64,000 bases of DNA from CAYWMP01 sp964459445 (GCA_964459445.1 CAYWMP010000002.1:1-64000), one strand, 5' to 3'; positions 17,831 to 26,121 are shown, counted from the stretch's first letter. A program made the numbers and translations. Notes: generated from the sequence alone by a model not told the origin.

Positions 17831-17886
17831 AATATAGAATCGAATTCAAAAGATCGGACATCGTAAAGATGTTTACAGGCATTTAA
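17827..17886 (+). pseudogene. truncated RelE/ParE-type toxin remnant
   Basis: A TTG overlapping the antitoxin stop by 4 bases (TTGA) opens a frame reading MKYRIEFKRSDIVKMFTGI and then stop. The first ten residues are the usual RelE/ParE start (MKYRIEFKRSA-like). A full toxin needs 85-95 residues; nothing resembling the rest follows before the next gene at 17969. So the toxin was lost by deletion, or this is a coincidental short frame. Confidence 0.5.
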
Positions 17887-17968
17887 CGTAAAAAGGCACT
17901 TCTCTAAAGAAAATGACCCTCCAATAAATCGCCGCAAAAGTCCTTGCCACGAACGATTCCCGAGAGAA

Positions 17969-18907
17969 TCAATACCCTCTTTCAAAATCCACGACATAGA
18001 GCAGAGGCTTTTTTGCGAGAAAACGTTGGTAGTTCTTTTGGAAAATCTGAAGGATATCCTTGGGGAAGCTTTGTGCGGCGACATGGGGTGTGATAAAGGC
18101 ATTTGGCAGATCCCAGAGAGGGCTGTCATCCGGTAACGGCTCCTCCTCGAAAACATCGAGCACAGCAGCGCGAATCATACGATTCCTGAGGGCGATGGCA
18201 AGATCCCCCTCCACGACGGCATTCCCGCGACCGACATTAATGAGCACAGCAGTTGACTTCATCTGCTTTAAGGTTTGTAAGTTCATAAGGCCTGTCGTTT
18301 CCGGAGTACGCGGGAGCACGAGAACGAGATAATCCAAAAAGCCGAGGAACTTGCCAAAGGAAGCGCCTGTATAGACTCGGTCGACAAAGGGGCTTTCTTC
18401 CGGCGTACGCTTATAGGCATTCACCCGCATGCCAAAATGGCGGGCTGTTTGTGCTAAGTGTTTTCCGATTGAACCTAGGCCGCATATGCCGAGTGTCAAC
18501 CCTTGCAGGCTCCGATAGGGCAGGTTGACCCAGGTTTTGGTATTCTGGTTTTCTTTCGCATCAAGTAGGCGTCGTTCCAGGGCGAGTATGTAGCCAAATA
18601 CATATTCGCACATCAAGGGTCCGAAAACATCTTTGACGCCGGTTAGAACGTAATCGCGCCGGAGGGCCTTTGAAAAGAGTGCGTCAACACCTGCGAAAGT
18701 GGATTGCACCCATTCCAAGCGCCTCCCTTCATGGAACACCTTTGCAACCATTGAGGGTTCGCCAAGCACAATATTGCAACTTCGGATAGCTTCTCGCGCG
18801 TCATCCTCATTAGAACAGAAGACGATTTCAAGGTCCGCAAGATCGTATTCCCTCAGTAATTCGCGATAGTCGTCCGCATCAGAGGTAAGTATAAGTAAAT
18901 GATTCAT
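17969..18907 (-). CDS. D-2-hydroxyacid dehydrogenase
   Basis: A 312-residue NAD(P)-dependent oxidoreductase of the GhrA/SerA-like group. The Rossmann motif is GLGSIGKHLAQTARHFG (about 143-159). Catalytic Arg lies in INVGRGNAVVEG, Glu in VFEEEPLPDDS and His in ITPHVAAQS, in the usual order. The N-terminal catalytic half is short, as in glyoxylate/hydroxypyruvate reductases. The next upstream gene on this strand, an alpha/beta hydrolase 38 bp away, may share its transcript. The substrate (glyoxylate, hydroxypyruvate or another 2-keto acid) is undetermined. Confidence 0.85.
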   Translation of the reverse strand: MNHLLILTSDADDYRELLREYDLADLEIVFCSNEDDAREAIRSCNIVLGEPSMVAKVFHEGRRLEWVQSTFAGVDALFSKALRRDYVLTGVKDVFGPLMCEYVFGYILALERRLLDAKENQNTKTWVNLPYRSLQGLTLGICGLGSIGKHLAQTARHFGMRVNAYKRTPEESPFVDRVYTGASFGKFLGFLDYLVLVLPRTPETTGLMNLQTLKQMKSTAVLINVGRGNAVVEGDLAIALRNRMIRAAVLDVFEEEPLPDDSPLWDLPNAFITPHVAAQSFPKDILQIFQKNYQRFLAKKPLLYVVDFERGY

Positions 18908-18945
18908 TGGTCACAAAAGCGTTGGAATTATAAAAAAGGGTATAT

Positions 18946-19761
18946 TCATGAATTACCGTGAGGGCTGACTGAATTGAAAAAGGCGATCACCTTTTTGTTA
19001 AAGGTTTCGGCGCCCTCGATAAAGAGACAATGTCGGCATCCCGGGAAAAATTCCAATTCCGCCCCCGGCATAAGCTCTTTTAAAATTCGAGAATTTTCAG
19101 ACGGCACCAAAGGGTCATCATCGCCTGCCAGAATCAACGTGGGCGCCGAGATGTGATCAAGGCGATTCGAGGTATCGTGGTTTAGACAAGCGTTGAATTG
19201 TCTTAAAAAGGCATCGGGCGGTTGATAGTATCTGAGAGAAATCACGACGAAATCTTCAATCTTCTCCGGGTGTTGTTGGATAAAACTGTCCGAAAAATAG
19301 ATATCCATATCCTTACGGAGAATCTCCCCAGGATTGAGCCCTTGATTGGCCGTGAATTTTGACAATCTTTCCTGGCTCATCATCACCGCTCGGTTTCCTC
19401 CACAGCTGGTACACCCTAAAATCAAACGGTTTACTTTTTCGGGATAATTAATGGCCAACTCCTGGGCGATATATCCTCCCATAGAGACGCCCAGAACGTG
19501 AGCGTTTTCAATACCCAAGGCTTCCATCAATTGGGCGGTATCGTCTGCAAAGAGACGGATTGAATAATCCGTCTCCGGCTTGTCCGAGCGGCCCGCACCC
19601 CTGTTATCAAAGGCAAGGACCCTGAAAAGTTTCGATAAAGTTGGTATCTGACAATACCACCATTCAATGTTTCTTCTGAGACCCATAATTAGAACCAAAG
19701 GCTCTCCTGTCCCATGGATTTCATAATATATCCCGATCCCATTGACCTTTGATTTCGGCAT
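18946..19761 (-). CDS. alpha/beta hydrolase
   Basis: A 271-residue soluble hydrolase. Nucleophile Ser93 in GVSMGG, oxyanion segment LIMGLRRNIEWW, DNRGAGRSDKP loop, acid Asp in LAGDDDPLVP and His in GCRHCLFIE are all present. This resembles carboxylesterases, 3-oxoadipate enol-lactonase and haloperoxidase-type folds; the natural substrate cannot be chosen among these. The start is 6 bp from the stop of the frameshifted QueG-like gene, so they form one transcript with the dehydrogenase downstream. Confidence 0.8.
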   Translation of the reverse strand: MPKSKVNGIGIYYEIHGTGEPLVLIMGLRRNIEWWYCQIPTLSKLFRVLAFDNRGAGRSDKPETDYSIRLFADDTAQLMEALGIENAHVLGVSMGGYIAQELAINYPEKVNRLILGCTSCGGNRAVMMSQERLSKFTANQGLNPGEILRKDMDIYFSDSFIQQHPEKIEDFVVISLRYYQPPDAFLRQFNACLNHDTSNRLDHISAPTLILAGDDDPLVPSENSRILKELMPGAELEFFPGCRHCLFIEGAETFNKKVIAFFNSVSPHGNS

Positions 19762-19767
19762 CTGTTT

Positions 19768-20894
19768 TTATCCTTTTTTTGCTAAGGCCAGTTCGACTTC
19801 CTCCCTTACAATGCCGTTTTCTTTGTTTTTCTGGGTTTCCAAAGCCCTTTTTGCACGACTCCCGCCCAGACGCCCCAAAGCCCAGGCGGACATACCGCGA
19901 ACGATGTCGTGAGGACTGTTTGTCATGGCGCCAATCAAGGAGGGTATGTTATCCCGGTCGCCCAGGTTGCCCAATGCCCTGGCAGCGTTCATCTGCCACT
20001 TGGAGACCTTTTTCCGTGATATGTAGAAGGTCAAGGGCCAAACCTTGTTCACATAATGCTCCTCGCTCATGGACAAAAGCGTGGTGAGTTCAAAATCAGA
20101 GGCCCGGGCCTCAAGTTGTTGGTTTTTTGGTAGAGCCTGGTTCATCCATGGCTGGTTTCGGGGGCAAACCGCCTGGCAGCGGTCGCAGCCGTAGACCCAG
20201 GTCCCCATGGGTTCCCTCAGTTTCATGGGCGTGAGGCCTTCACCATAATAGGAGTTGAAGGCGATGCAGAGCAGGGGATTCATTTTTTTGGGCTCATAGA
20301 GGGCGCCCGTAGGACAGGCCGCTATACAGGCATTCTTGCACCAGTCGGGGGGCAACCCAATTCAATAGTCGGCTCATCCGGTTCGATTTCAGCATCAATA
20401 ATCAAAGGAATGCTCTCCAGCCAGGAGGCGCCCTTCATGCTATTTCCGGCATAAGCGAAACAATTTTTCCCATAGGTGACGATGCCGGCCCGGGCCGCTG
20501 ACATGCGGGCGGAGAGTTCTTCGTCAAACCAAAGACGTATCCCTTCACCCTTCAGGAATTTAAAGTATGCCATGAGGCGTTGGTATTCCGCTCCCTTTTC
20601 CTTTCGTTCGTCAACCTGGTAGCATCTTCCAATCTTGCCGATCAATTGCGGAGGAAAGGTTCGCCGATGGTAATTCCGGATCAGGACAACCAGGGATTTT
20701 GCCCAGGGATGCTTTTCAGCGATCGCAGCTGCTTGCACCGTATTGAATCGATCGGTCTGAACCCAACCGTACATCTTCTTAGGCCGGGATTCGATCTCCT
20801 TGATATAGAGATCCAGGGGTTCGACGCCTGTAAAGCCCACATCTTCAAAACCCAGTTCCAGGGCCTTTTCTCTTAGCCTCTGTTTTAAATTCAT
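19768..20894 (-). pseudogene. QueG-like epoxyqueuosine reductase / 4Fe-4S protein, frameshifted
   Basis: Two frames together make one protein of about 375 residues. The N-terminal part (20322-20894, from MNLKQRLREKALELGFEDVG) is the QueG-type cobalamin-binding half; the C-terminal part (19768-20355) carries 4Fe-4S motifs CKNACIAACPTGAL and CDRCQAVCPRN and a HEAT-repeat tail (NAARALGNLGDRDNIP, GMSAWALGRLGG). The break is in a run of six C on the coding strand (near 20347-20352): a seventh C would restore GCPPDWCKN. The cysteine spacing (C-x4-C-x3-C-x3-CP) departs from the usual CxxCxxCxxxCP, so it may not be true QueG. It could be an assembly error in a homopolymer, or a real inactivation. Confidence 0.7.
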
Positions 20895-21085
20895 TCGGAT
20901 GTATCCTCCCCCAATGATCCACCATGCAAAGAAGTTCAATGGTTCTAGGTTCAATGGTTCAGATGTTAAAGGATCTTTTGAAATCAACCCTGAACTTTGA
21001 ACGGGGAACTCGGAACTGTTGCTTCTTGCCCTTCATGATTAATACCGAAATATGCGCAAAATACTTTTTTAACTGTCTATAGAAA

Positions 21086-22021
21086 TTATAATTCTTGCTT
21101 GGCAAAACGCCTTGATCGAACTAATGAACCGATCATATTGAAGACAATCCTGGCCGCTGTCAAGGCAGCCAAACCGTTAGTGTCTTTCTCTGGTACGAAT
21201 TCGACCAGATCGCATCCAACCATATTGGTCTTTTTCGCAATACCATGGAGCAAATCAAGGACCTGTTCATAGGATAACCCGCCGGGTGCCGGCGCCATAA
21301 CCGCAGGCATGATGGATGGATCAAGACCGTCGCAATCAAGGGTTAACAGGCAGTTCTTTCCCTCCGGAATCAAATCCATTATCCATTCAACACCTCGGTC
21401 ATGGACCTCTTTTGCCGTAATGATTTGTGTGCCATAGGCCCTGGCTGCCGATACTTCTTCCTCTCGGGCGCTACCCACCCCTCGTATGCCGACTTGAATC
21501 AGGTTGTCAATCCATGGCATTTCAGAGGCCCTTCGCATCGCACTGCTCAGACCTTCAGAGACGCCGTTGACCTCATGACACCAATCGATATGGGCATCCA
21601 CTTGGACGATCGTGATCGGGTCGTATCCCTGAAAGGCCCGGAAAAAAGGGATCGGGACAGAATCATCTCCACCGAGGACAATGGGTACTGCTCCGGCGGT
21701 TAGTATAGCCGACACATTTTCTGTAATCCGTTTGCGATTGCCTGCCGGATCTGAAATACCAACAGGCAGATCCCCGCAGTCGACTACGCTGATGTTGCGG
21801 TTGTCGAGCAAAGTCCCGCCCAGATCAAAGTCATAGCTGTCTATCCTTTCCGCATATCTATTGGCCGCCCTTCGAATCGCGATTGGGGCCTGGGCGGAAT
21901 GGCTTGGCTCGCCGGGGTTATACCCGGTTCCCTGGGGAATGCCGATGATGGCAATATCCGCCGAAAGCTTAGAGAGGTCGGTACATGCCGGAAAACCGGC
22001 GAAGGTATCTATTTTGAGCAT
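21086..22021 (-). CDS. ureohydrolase (agmatinase/arginase family) with altered metal ligand
   Basis: A 311-residue manganese-type hydrolase that cuts guanidino compounds to urea and an amine. The second and third metal motifs are standard: D142-A-H144-I-D146 and L-D229-C-D231-G-L-D-P. The first motif reads GGDDS (117-121) instead of GGDHS, so the usual His ligand is Asp. PxGT-like N-terminal segment GIPQGTGYNPGEPSHSAQAP is present. Length fits SpeB-like enzymes. It is monocistronic, bounded by formulaic repeats. Family is certain, substrate (agmatine, guanidinobutyrate, other) and activity are not. Confidence 0.8.
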   Translation of the reverse strand: MLKIDTFAGFPACTDLSKLSADIAIIGIPQGTGYNPGEPSHSAQAPIAIRRAANRYAERIDSYDFDLGGTLLDNRNISVVDCGDLPVGISDPAGNRKRITENVSAILTAGAVPIVLGGDDSVPIPFFRAFQGYDPITIVQVDAHIDWCHEVNGVSEGLSSAMRRASEMPWIDNLIQVGIRGVGSAREEEVSAARAYGTQIITAKEVHDRGVEWIMDLIPEGKNCLLTLDCDGLDPSIMPAVMAPAPGGLSYEQVLDLLHGIAKKTNMVGCDLVEFVPEKDTNGLAALTAARIVFNMIGSLVRSRRFAKQEL

Positions 22022-22038
22022 ATCAACGAATAAGTGGG

Positions 22039-22233
22039 TCAGAGTTCAATAAGAAAGAGATTTGCGAAGGTCTGTTTCAAATTTTGAGATTTGAACACGA
22101 CTTCAAATGAAATCACTGGGAAATGATGCCAGTAACCTTGAAGTGATAAACGACGGTAGGTTTTGATTGCAGCGGGGGTATCGCAGCCAATATTTGGATG
22201 AACCGCTTCGTACACTTCAAACAGATCATTCAT
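22039..22233 (-). CDS. possible 64-aa protein behind vapBC
   Basis: An open frame MNDLFEVYEAVHPNIGCDTP... begins one base after the VapC stop (TAA-C-ATG), an arrangement that favours translational coupling. The rest (YRRLSLQGYWHHFPVISFEV, then FANLFLIEL) resembles no family I know. It may be a third gene of the toxin-antitoxin operon or a fragment of a lost gene. Only its position supports it. Confidence 0.3.
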   Translation of the reverse strand: MNDLFEVYEAVHPNIGCDTPAAIKTYRRLSLQGYWHHFPVISFEVVFKSQNLKQTFANLFLIEL

Positions 22234-22234
22234 G

Positions 22235-22681
22235 TTAAGGGTTCGTTTCCTTAACAAATATCGGGTTTTCCCAACGCAAATCGGGAAAGCGACCGAAATC
22301 GCCGTCAGTAGAACAGAGTATCAGTCCGTGTTCAATAGCGAGGGTTGCCAGATGAGCATCTGGAATCAAATTCGCTCGCAAACTCTGATCAATCAATATC
22401 CTTTTAAGAACTTCACGATGTTTTTCGGTGGGCTGTGGAATCCAAACTGGAGAGCAATCCAACCACTCTTCTACCTGTTTCCATGCCTTATCGACGGACT
22501 CGGGGCGTTCGAAAATGCGCGGATTTGTTACCAGCCGAATGAACGCAAGAAGGCTGGGCCATGGCAATCCGACAGCGGCAGTGCCGGTAAGCTGCTCATC
22601 AATCCACATCCGGGCCCGATCATGTTGAGAAAAGGTATTAACATGGGCGTAAATGAGCAGATTCGCGTCAATGAGAATCAC
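22235..22681 (-). CDS. VapC-type PIN-domain ribonuclease toxin
   Basis: A 148-residue PIN-domain toxin. Acidic metal residues are visible as D5 (MILIDANLL), D108 (LIPDAHLA) and D126/D128 (CSTDGDFGRF). The segment PWPSLLAFIRLVTNPRIF is typical of the 'Mtu PIN' subgroup, which differs from classic VapC at the second acidic position. It overlaps the antitoxin gene by 4 bases. It probably cleaves a specific RNA when free of VapB. It looks intact. Confidence 0.88.
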   Translation of the reverse strand: MILIDANLLIYAHVNTFSQHDRARMWIDEQLTGTAAVGLPWPSLLAFIRLVTNPRIFERPESVDKAWKQVEEWLDCSPVWIPQPTEKHREVLKRILIDQSLRANLIPDAHLATLAIEHGLILCSTDGDFGRFPDLRWENPIFVKETNP

Positions 22682-22926
22682 CTGAAATCCTCATTTTCCG
22701 CGATCGCTAAGGTCTCAGATATATCATCGAGGCTGCCCACCAAACAGCGCCCTAAAGATACTGATTGTGTTTTGTAGGGTTTAACACGTCGGGGTGGGCG
22801 GTTTATTTCATTAAGACCCTGTCGTAAAACTTCGTTGACCAGCGCTTTGTAACTAAGCTTACGGGTCTTGTGGATCCGCTCCAGAGCTGCAGCGACATCG
22901 TCGTCTATCGTAAGTGTCGTTCTCAT
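22678..22926 (-). CDS. VapB-type ribbon-helix-helix antitoxin
   Basis: An 82-residue antitoxin. The N-terminus MRTTLTIDDDVAAALERIHKTRKLSYKALVNEVLRQGL is a ribbon-helix-helix DNA-binding fold; the C-terminal half (VSLGRCLVGSLDDISETLAIAE) should bind the toxin. It is the first gene of the operon and overlaps vapC by 4 bases. A perfect inverted repeat lies directly before its start codon and is the probable autoregulatory operator. Confidence 0.85.
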   Translation of the reverse strand: MRTTLTIDDDVAAALERIHKTRKLSYKALVNEVLRQGLNEINRPPRRVKPYKTQSVSLGRCLVGSLDDISETLAIAENEDFR

Positions 22927-22959
22927 GCATCAAAACATAATACATTTGATGCTTTGATG
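22927..22959. promoter_or_regulatory. probable VapB operator
   Basis: GCATCAAA (22927-22934) and TTTGATGC (22945-22952) form a perfect 8-bp inverted repeat with a 10-base spacer, followed at once by another TTTGATG (22953-22959). It touches the vapB start codon, so VapB-VapC binding would block translation initiation or transcription. Ribbon-helix-helix repressors favour this kind of repeated half-site. Confidence 0.55.
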
Positions 22960-23001
22960 TCAAGTTCTAACGGATGAAATACTAAGGCTGCCGAAAAGGC
23001 C

Positions 23002-23766
23002 CTAAACATTGGCCAATGTGCCGCCATCCACATAAATGGTTTCACCGGTTATATAGCTGGAATCCTCTGAACAGAGGAATAGGACGGCCCCGACGATCTC
23101 CTCAGGCTCTGCCAATCTGCCCTTAGGAATCTTGGACACCACGAGCTTTTCCATCTCCGGGTTGCTCCAGATCGGCTGGCTAAAGGCCGTTTTGGTCATA
23201 CCCGGTCCCACGGCATTGACATTGACATTCAGAGGCGCCCATTCAACGGCCATACACTTGGTCAGCATATTCAAGGCCGCCTTGCTCGCATGGTAAACTC
23301 CCATGAGCGAGCCGCCGCGCACAGCACCGACCGTCGTGATATTGATAATCCTGCCTCCGCCCTGTTTCATCATGATCTTGGCGACAGCTCGGCTCAAAAG
23401 GAACACGGCCTTGCAATTGACCCCGAAAATCTTGTCCCAACCGTCTTCCCGCAGATCCATCAAGGGTCTCAAAAAGCTCCTCGCCGAGTTATTGATGAGA
23501 ATGTCAACACGCCCATAAGTGTTCATGGTAGCCTCTACCAGGGCTTCGATTTGCTCTCCCTGCATGAGGTCGGTCACAACAGGATGGGCCCCACCACCTT
23601 TGGATTTGATTTCTTCAGCCACCTTTTCGAGATCTTCCTGAGTTCGAGAGGCCAAGACCACCTTGGCCCCGCACTCCGCGAGCCCCAAAGCGATGGCCCT
23701 GCCGATACCTTTGCCTCCGCCGGTTACGATAGCCACTTGATCGTTTAAATCGTAATTCCTTCCCAT
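23002..23766 (-). CDS. short-chain dehydrogenase/reductase (SDR)
   Basis: A 254-residue classical SDR. The cofactor motif is TGGGKGIG (15-22), the structural NNSA (about 91), and the active site has the Ser region ITTVGAVRGG and YHASK (Tyr about 158, Lys 162). The C-terminal YVDGG is typical of the FabG/gluconate 5-dehydrogenase group. In position 22 the SRT after the second beta strand suggests NADP(H). It has a good ribosome-binding site (AAAGGAG). It lies near the acyl-CoA degradation cluster, but on the opposite strand. Its substrate is unknown. Confidence 0.88.
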   Translation of the reverse strand: MGRNYDLNDQVAIVTGGGKGIGRAIALGLAECGAKVVLASRTQEDLEKVAEEIKSKGGGAHPVVTDLMQGEQIEALVEATMNTYGRVDILINNSARSFLRPLMDLREDGWDKIFGVNCKAVFLLSRAVAKIMMKQGGGRIINITTVGAVRGGSLMGVYHASKAALNMLTKCMAVEWAPLNVNVNAVGPGMTKTAFSQPIWSNPEMEKLVVSKIPKGRLAEPEEIVGAVLFLCSEDSSYITGETIYVDGGTLANV

Positions 23767-24154
23767 GTTCTTTCTCCTTTCGGATTTCCTAATCGTTCAA
23801 CAGCAAAAGAGAGCCTTTCTATTAGCCACAGACCATTCGGACCCAGATGTCTAATTCATCGGGACATTGTTGTTTCTCTCGCAGAGCTCACAGAATCGCA
23901 GAGATATATCAAGATTGATTGCTTAGTTTGCCTGCAACGCAGGCCTCAATCCCAAACATGGGATTGAGAATGGAAAGAAGTGCTGAGGAAAAATGAAATC
24001 TTTCATTTTTCCTCAGCACATCTTCCTTTATCATACTAAGCAATCGAATTTTCAGAATAGATCTCCGTGACCTCCGCCTGCCGGGCCATAGCTTCAGCGA
24101 CGGCTGGAGGGCTCATGAGAAAAAAAGGGTGACGACCTTAAATTTTCAAATAAC
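23767..24154. other. intergenic region with nested-palindrome element
   Basis: Apart from the MITE-like element 23917-24045 the region shows only formulaic CGCAGAG text (about 23878-23905) and a stretch 'gccatagcttcagcgacggc' (about 24085) resembling 'gtcatagctttagcgaagac' near 501. No gene is seen. Confidence 0.5.
23917..24045. repeat. MITE-like nested palindrome, 129 bp
   Basis: The ends GATTGCTTAGT (23917-23927) and ACTAAGCAATC (24035-24045) are exact inverted repeats. Inside are three more perfect palindromes: GCCTGC/GCAGGC (about 23930-23944), CTCAATCCCA/TGGGATTGAG (23945-23968) and a 19-bp stem with a 2-base loop, GTGCTGAGGAAAAATGAAA and its complement (23980-24019). This is the layout of a folded, non-autonomous mobile repeat. 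It lies 110 bp past the end of a REP-transposase remnant. Confidence 0.75.
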
Positions 24155-24802
24155 TCAAGTTTCCAGTTGGTAACCCCATTCTTTTGCCATTTTCTCTCCT
24201 CTCTGAACTGCATAGCTCACAGCTGCAGGCGTCATGTCAAATTTCCTGGCCAAATCCACCATAGGCGTTCCCAATTCAACCACAGTCCAATAACAGAGCA
24301 AATCCCTGGCCTGGACCCGGTCCTTTTGCCTCCCCCTTCCGGTTATGTAATCCTTCTCCATCTGGAATAGGATGGCGACCCTCTCAACAACCTTTTCAAA
24401 ATCAAAGCCCAGACTTTTGAGTTTATATTTCCGGGAAAATTGATCTTCCGATTCCGAAAGTACATCACTTACGAAATCGCTCTCCCCTAATATTCGTTGA
24501 TCGCTTTTGATGCGATCCTTTCCGCTAAGCCTCATCTTTTTGACTTCATCCCATCCACCAAGGCTTCTTATCAAACCGCCTCCTACCAACTCAGGCTGTC
24601 TCCCCAAGGGAATGCCTTCTTTTACATAGGATATATACCCCTTTCTCGCTTCACCAATCCTTTTTCCAAAAAAACCTAAAACATATTCAACATCTTGCCA
24701 TTCCCTCTTTTTCTTCCCTATCAAGACGCTATGCCCGCAATAGGAGTAACGAACCAGTTCCTTCAATTCATCTACTATCTTTGCCCTCAAAGGATTTTTC
24801 AA
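24155..24802 (-). pseudogene. 5'-truncated REP-associated tyrosine transposase (RAYT-like)
   Basis: The 215-codon frame begins at the segment NPLRAKIVDELKELVRYSYCGHSVLIG, which in full-length proteins follows the HUH/Y1 nuclease domain. It continues with LVGGGLIRSLGGW and ends in a DnaA-like helix-turn-helix tail (ARDLLCYWTVVELGTPMVDLARKFDMTPAAVSYAVQRGE). The roughly 110-120 residues holding the HUH motif and catalytic Tyr are missing; upstream DNA is unrelated. The only start is a TTG without a ribosome-binding site. So it is a decapitated transposase, inactive for nicking, though the DNA-binding tail could still be made. Palindromic repeats lie on both sides. Confidence 0.75.
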
Positions 24803-25240
24803 CCTTTATATCCCATGCCAACACTTATGAACGATACCAATTCATTGGGGCAAAATATTTGACAGGATAACCTACCTGCGCCAAGGCTTCGGTAGGTAAA
24901 CAGGATTAATCCGCCATAATTCTGGCGGATAAACAAGATGTTTTCGGTAATAAAGCGGGAATCGTCAAAAAGCGACGCATAAAGCGGCGTTCCGATATAG
25001 CTATATTGGAACCCAAGTGCTCCACATGATGCTCTTTGACGATCTGCTCAAAAGACCAACCAACCATGATAATGTTTTGAAATTTTTGTGGAAGATAAGT
25101 CATCCTGGCAATCATGTTCATCCTGTCTGATTATAACTGACCCGAAGCGGCGGTTTTATTATCTTGCAAATCTGCGTTAATCAGCGTCCCATTGTTTTTT
25201 AAACCCTGCTAACTTAGCACTTCAACCGGAGGAATAGGAG
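24803..25240. other. intergenic region with repeat element copy 2
   Basis: Most of this space is the dispersed element at 24857-25045. A formulaic 'atctgcgttaatcagcgtcc' lies near 25168. The last 40 bases hold the TetR gene leader with GGAGG and AGGAG. No gene is seen. Confidence 0.5.
24857..25045. repeat. dispersed palindromic element, copy 2 (inverted to 7947-8116)
   Basis: Its reverse complement aligns along nearly the whole length with 7947-8116: the CCTACCGAAGCCTTGGCGCAGG block, the CGATTCCC block, the palindrome near TATATCGGA and the outer AGATCGTC. Compared with copy 1 it has an extra hairpin ATCCGCC-N8-GGCGGAT at 24909-24930. It lies 55 bp upstream of the truncated RAYT-like gene. 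Confidence 0.65.
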
Positions 25241-25882
25241 TTGCCGACACAGAAGAAATCGGAGGTTCGCCGAAAACAGATCCTCAGTGCCGCTGAGCGG
25301 GTTTTCGCACAAAAGGGATTTCAGGAGTCCACTATTTCCGAGGTTGCGAGAGAAGCCGGCGTCTCGGATGCCACCATCTATGAATACTTCTCCACAAAGG
25401 AAGAGCTCCTGTTTTCGATCCCCGGTGAGACGGCTCGCAGGGGAAAGGAAAATCTGGAGGCGCTCCTTAAAATGGTTCGGGGTGCCGCTAATAAACTGCG
25501 CGGTATCATCTACCATTATCTTACCTTTTACGAAACCCATCCCGACTATGCCGCCGTGGCCATGCTGATCCTGAAACAGAACAGGAAATTTCTTGAAACA
25601 GAGGCCTACAATGATGTCCGCGAGCTGTCCCGATTGATGATTGATATTATTGAGGATGGAATCTCCTCGGGTGAATTTAAATCCGACACAAATCCCTATA
25701 TGGTGCGGGCCGTGATCCTTGGTGCCATTGAACACATGGTGATCCGCCGCGTCCTTATGGGCAAGCCTGAGAACTTCGCCGAATTTGTTGACCCGCTGAC
25801 CGATTTAGTCTGCAAAGGCATCAGGAGCGAGGGAGAACAACAGCGATGGAACTTCAATGTGACCGTGACACCGTCTGAATAG
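25241..25882 (+). CDS. TetR-family transcriptional regulator
   Basis: A 213-residue repressor. The N-terminal helix-turn-helix is clear (RRKQILSAAERVFAQKGFQESTISEVAREAGVSDATIYEYFSTKEEL, about 10-56). The remaining three quarters is a ligand-binding helical domain like FadR/PsrA-type acyl-CoA sensing TetR proteins. The start is a TTG at 25241 preceded by GGAGG (8-base spacing). It is the first gene of the plus-strand acyl-CoA degradation cluster, and most likely controls it in response to an acyl-CoA. No operator was identified. Confidence 0.88.
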   Translation: MPTQKKSEVRRKQILSAAERVFAQKGFQESTISEVAREAGVSDATIYEYFSTKEELLFSIPGETARRGKENLEALLKMVRGAANKLRGIIYHYLTFYETHPDYAAVAMLILKQNRKFLETEAYNDVRELSRLMIDIIEDGISSGEFKSDTNPYMVRAVILGAIEHMVIRRVLMGKPENFAEFVDPLTDLVCKGIRSEGEQQRWNFNVTVTPSE

Positions 25883-26121
25883 CTAACAATATATTCCTCT
25901 CGCCCGCGATCTCCCTTTCAGTGGTGATCGCTCGAGGGCACAGAGGTTTATGAGAGAAACTGACAAAACGAAAGGAAAGGATCGCTTGAGATCCCCAGCG
26001 GAGGCTGATCTGCGAGCGATCCTGAGATGAAAACACAAACCATATTTTTTTCTTGTCTTTAACTCTGAGATCTCTGTGGGCTCAGTGAGAGACAAAAGGC
26101 CCTTCATGATATGAGGGATAT
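25883..26121. repeat. intergenic palindromic and formulaic sequence
   Basis: AGGATCGCT and AGCGATCCT (within about 25978-26025) form an inverted repeat, preceded by a related GATCGCTCG. A formulaic 'ctgagatctctgtgggctc' stretch follows at about 26065. This separates the TetR gene from the DUF362 gene and could hold the operon promoter, but I cannot point to one. Confidence 0.4.
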
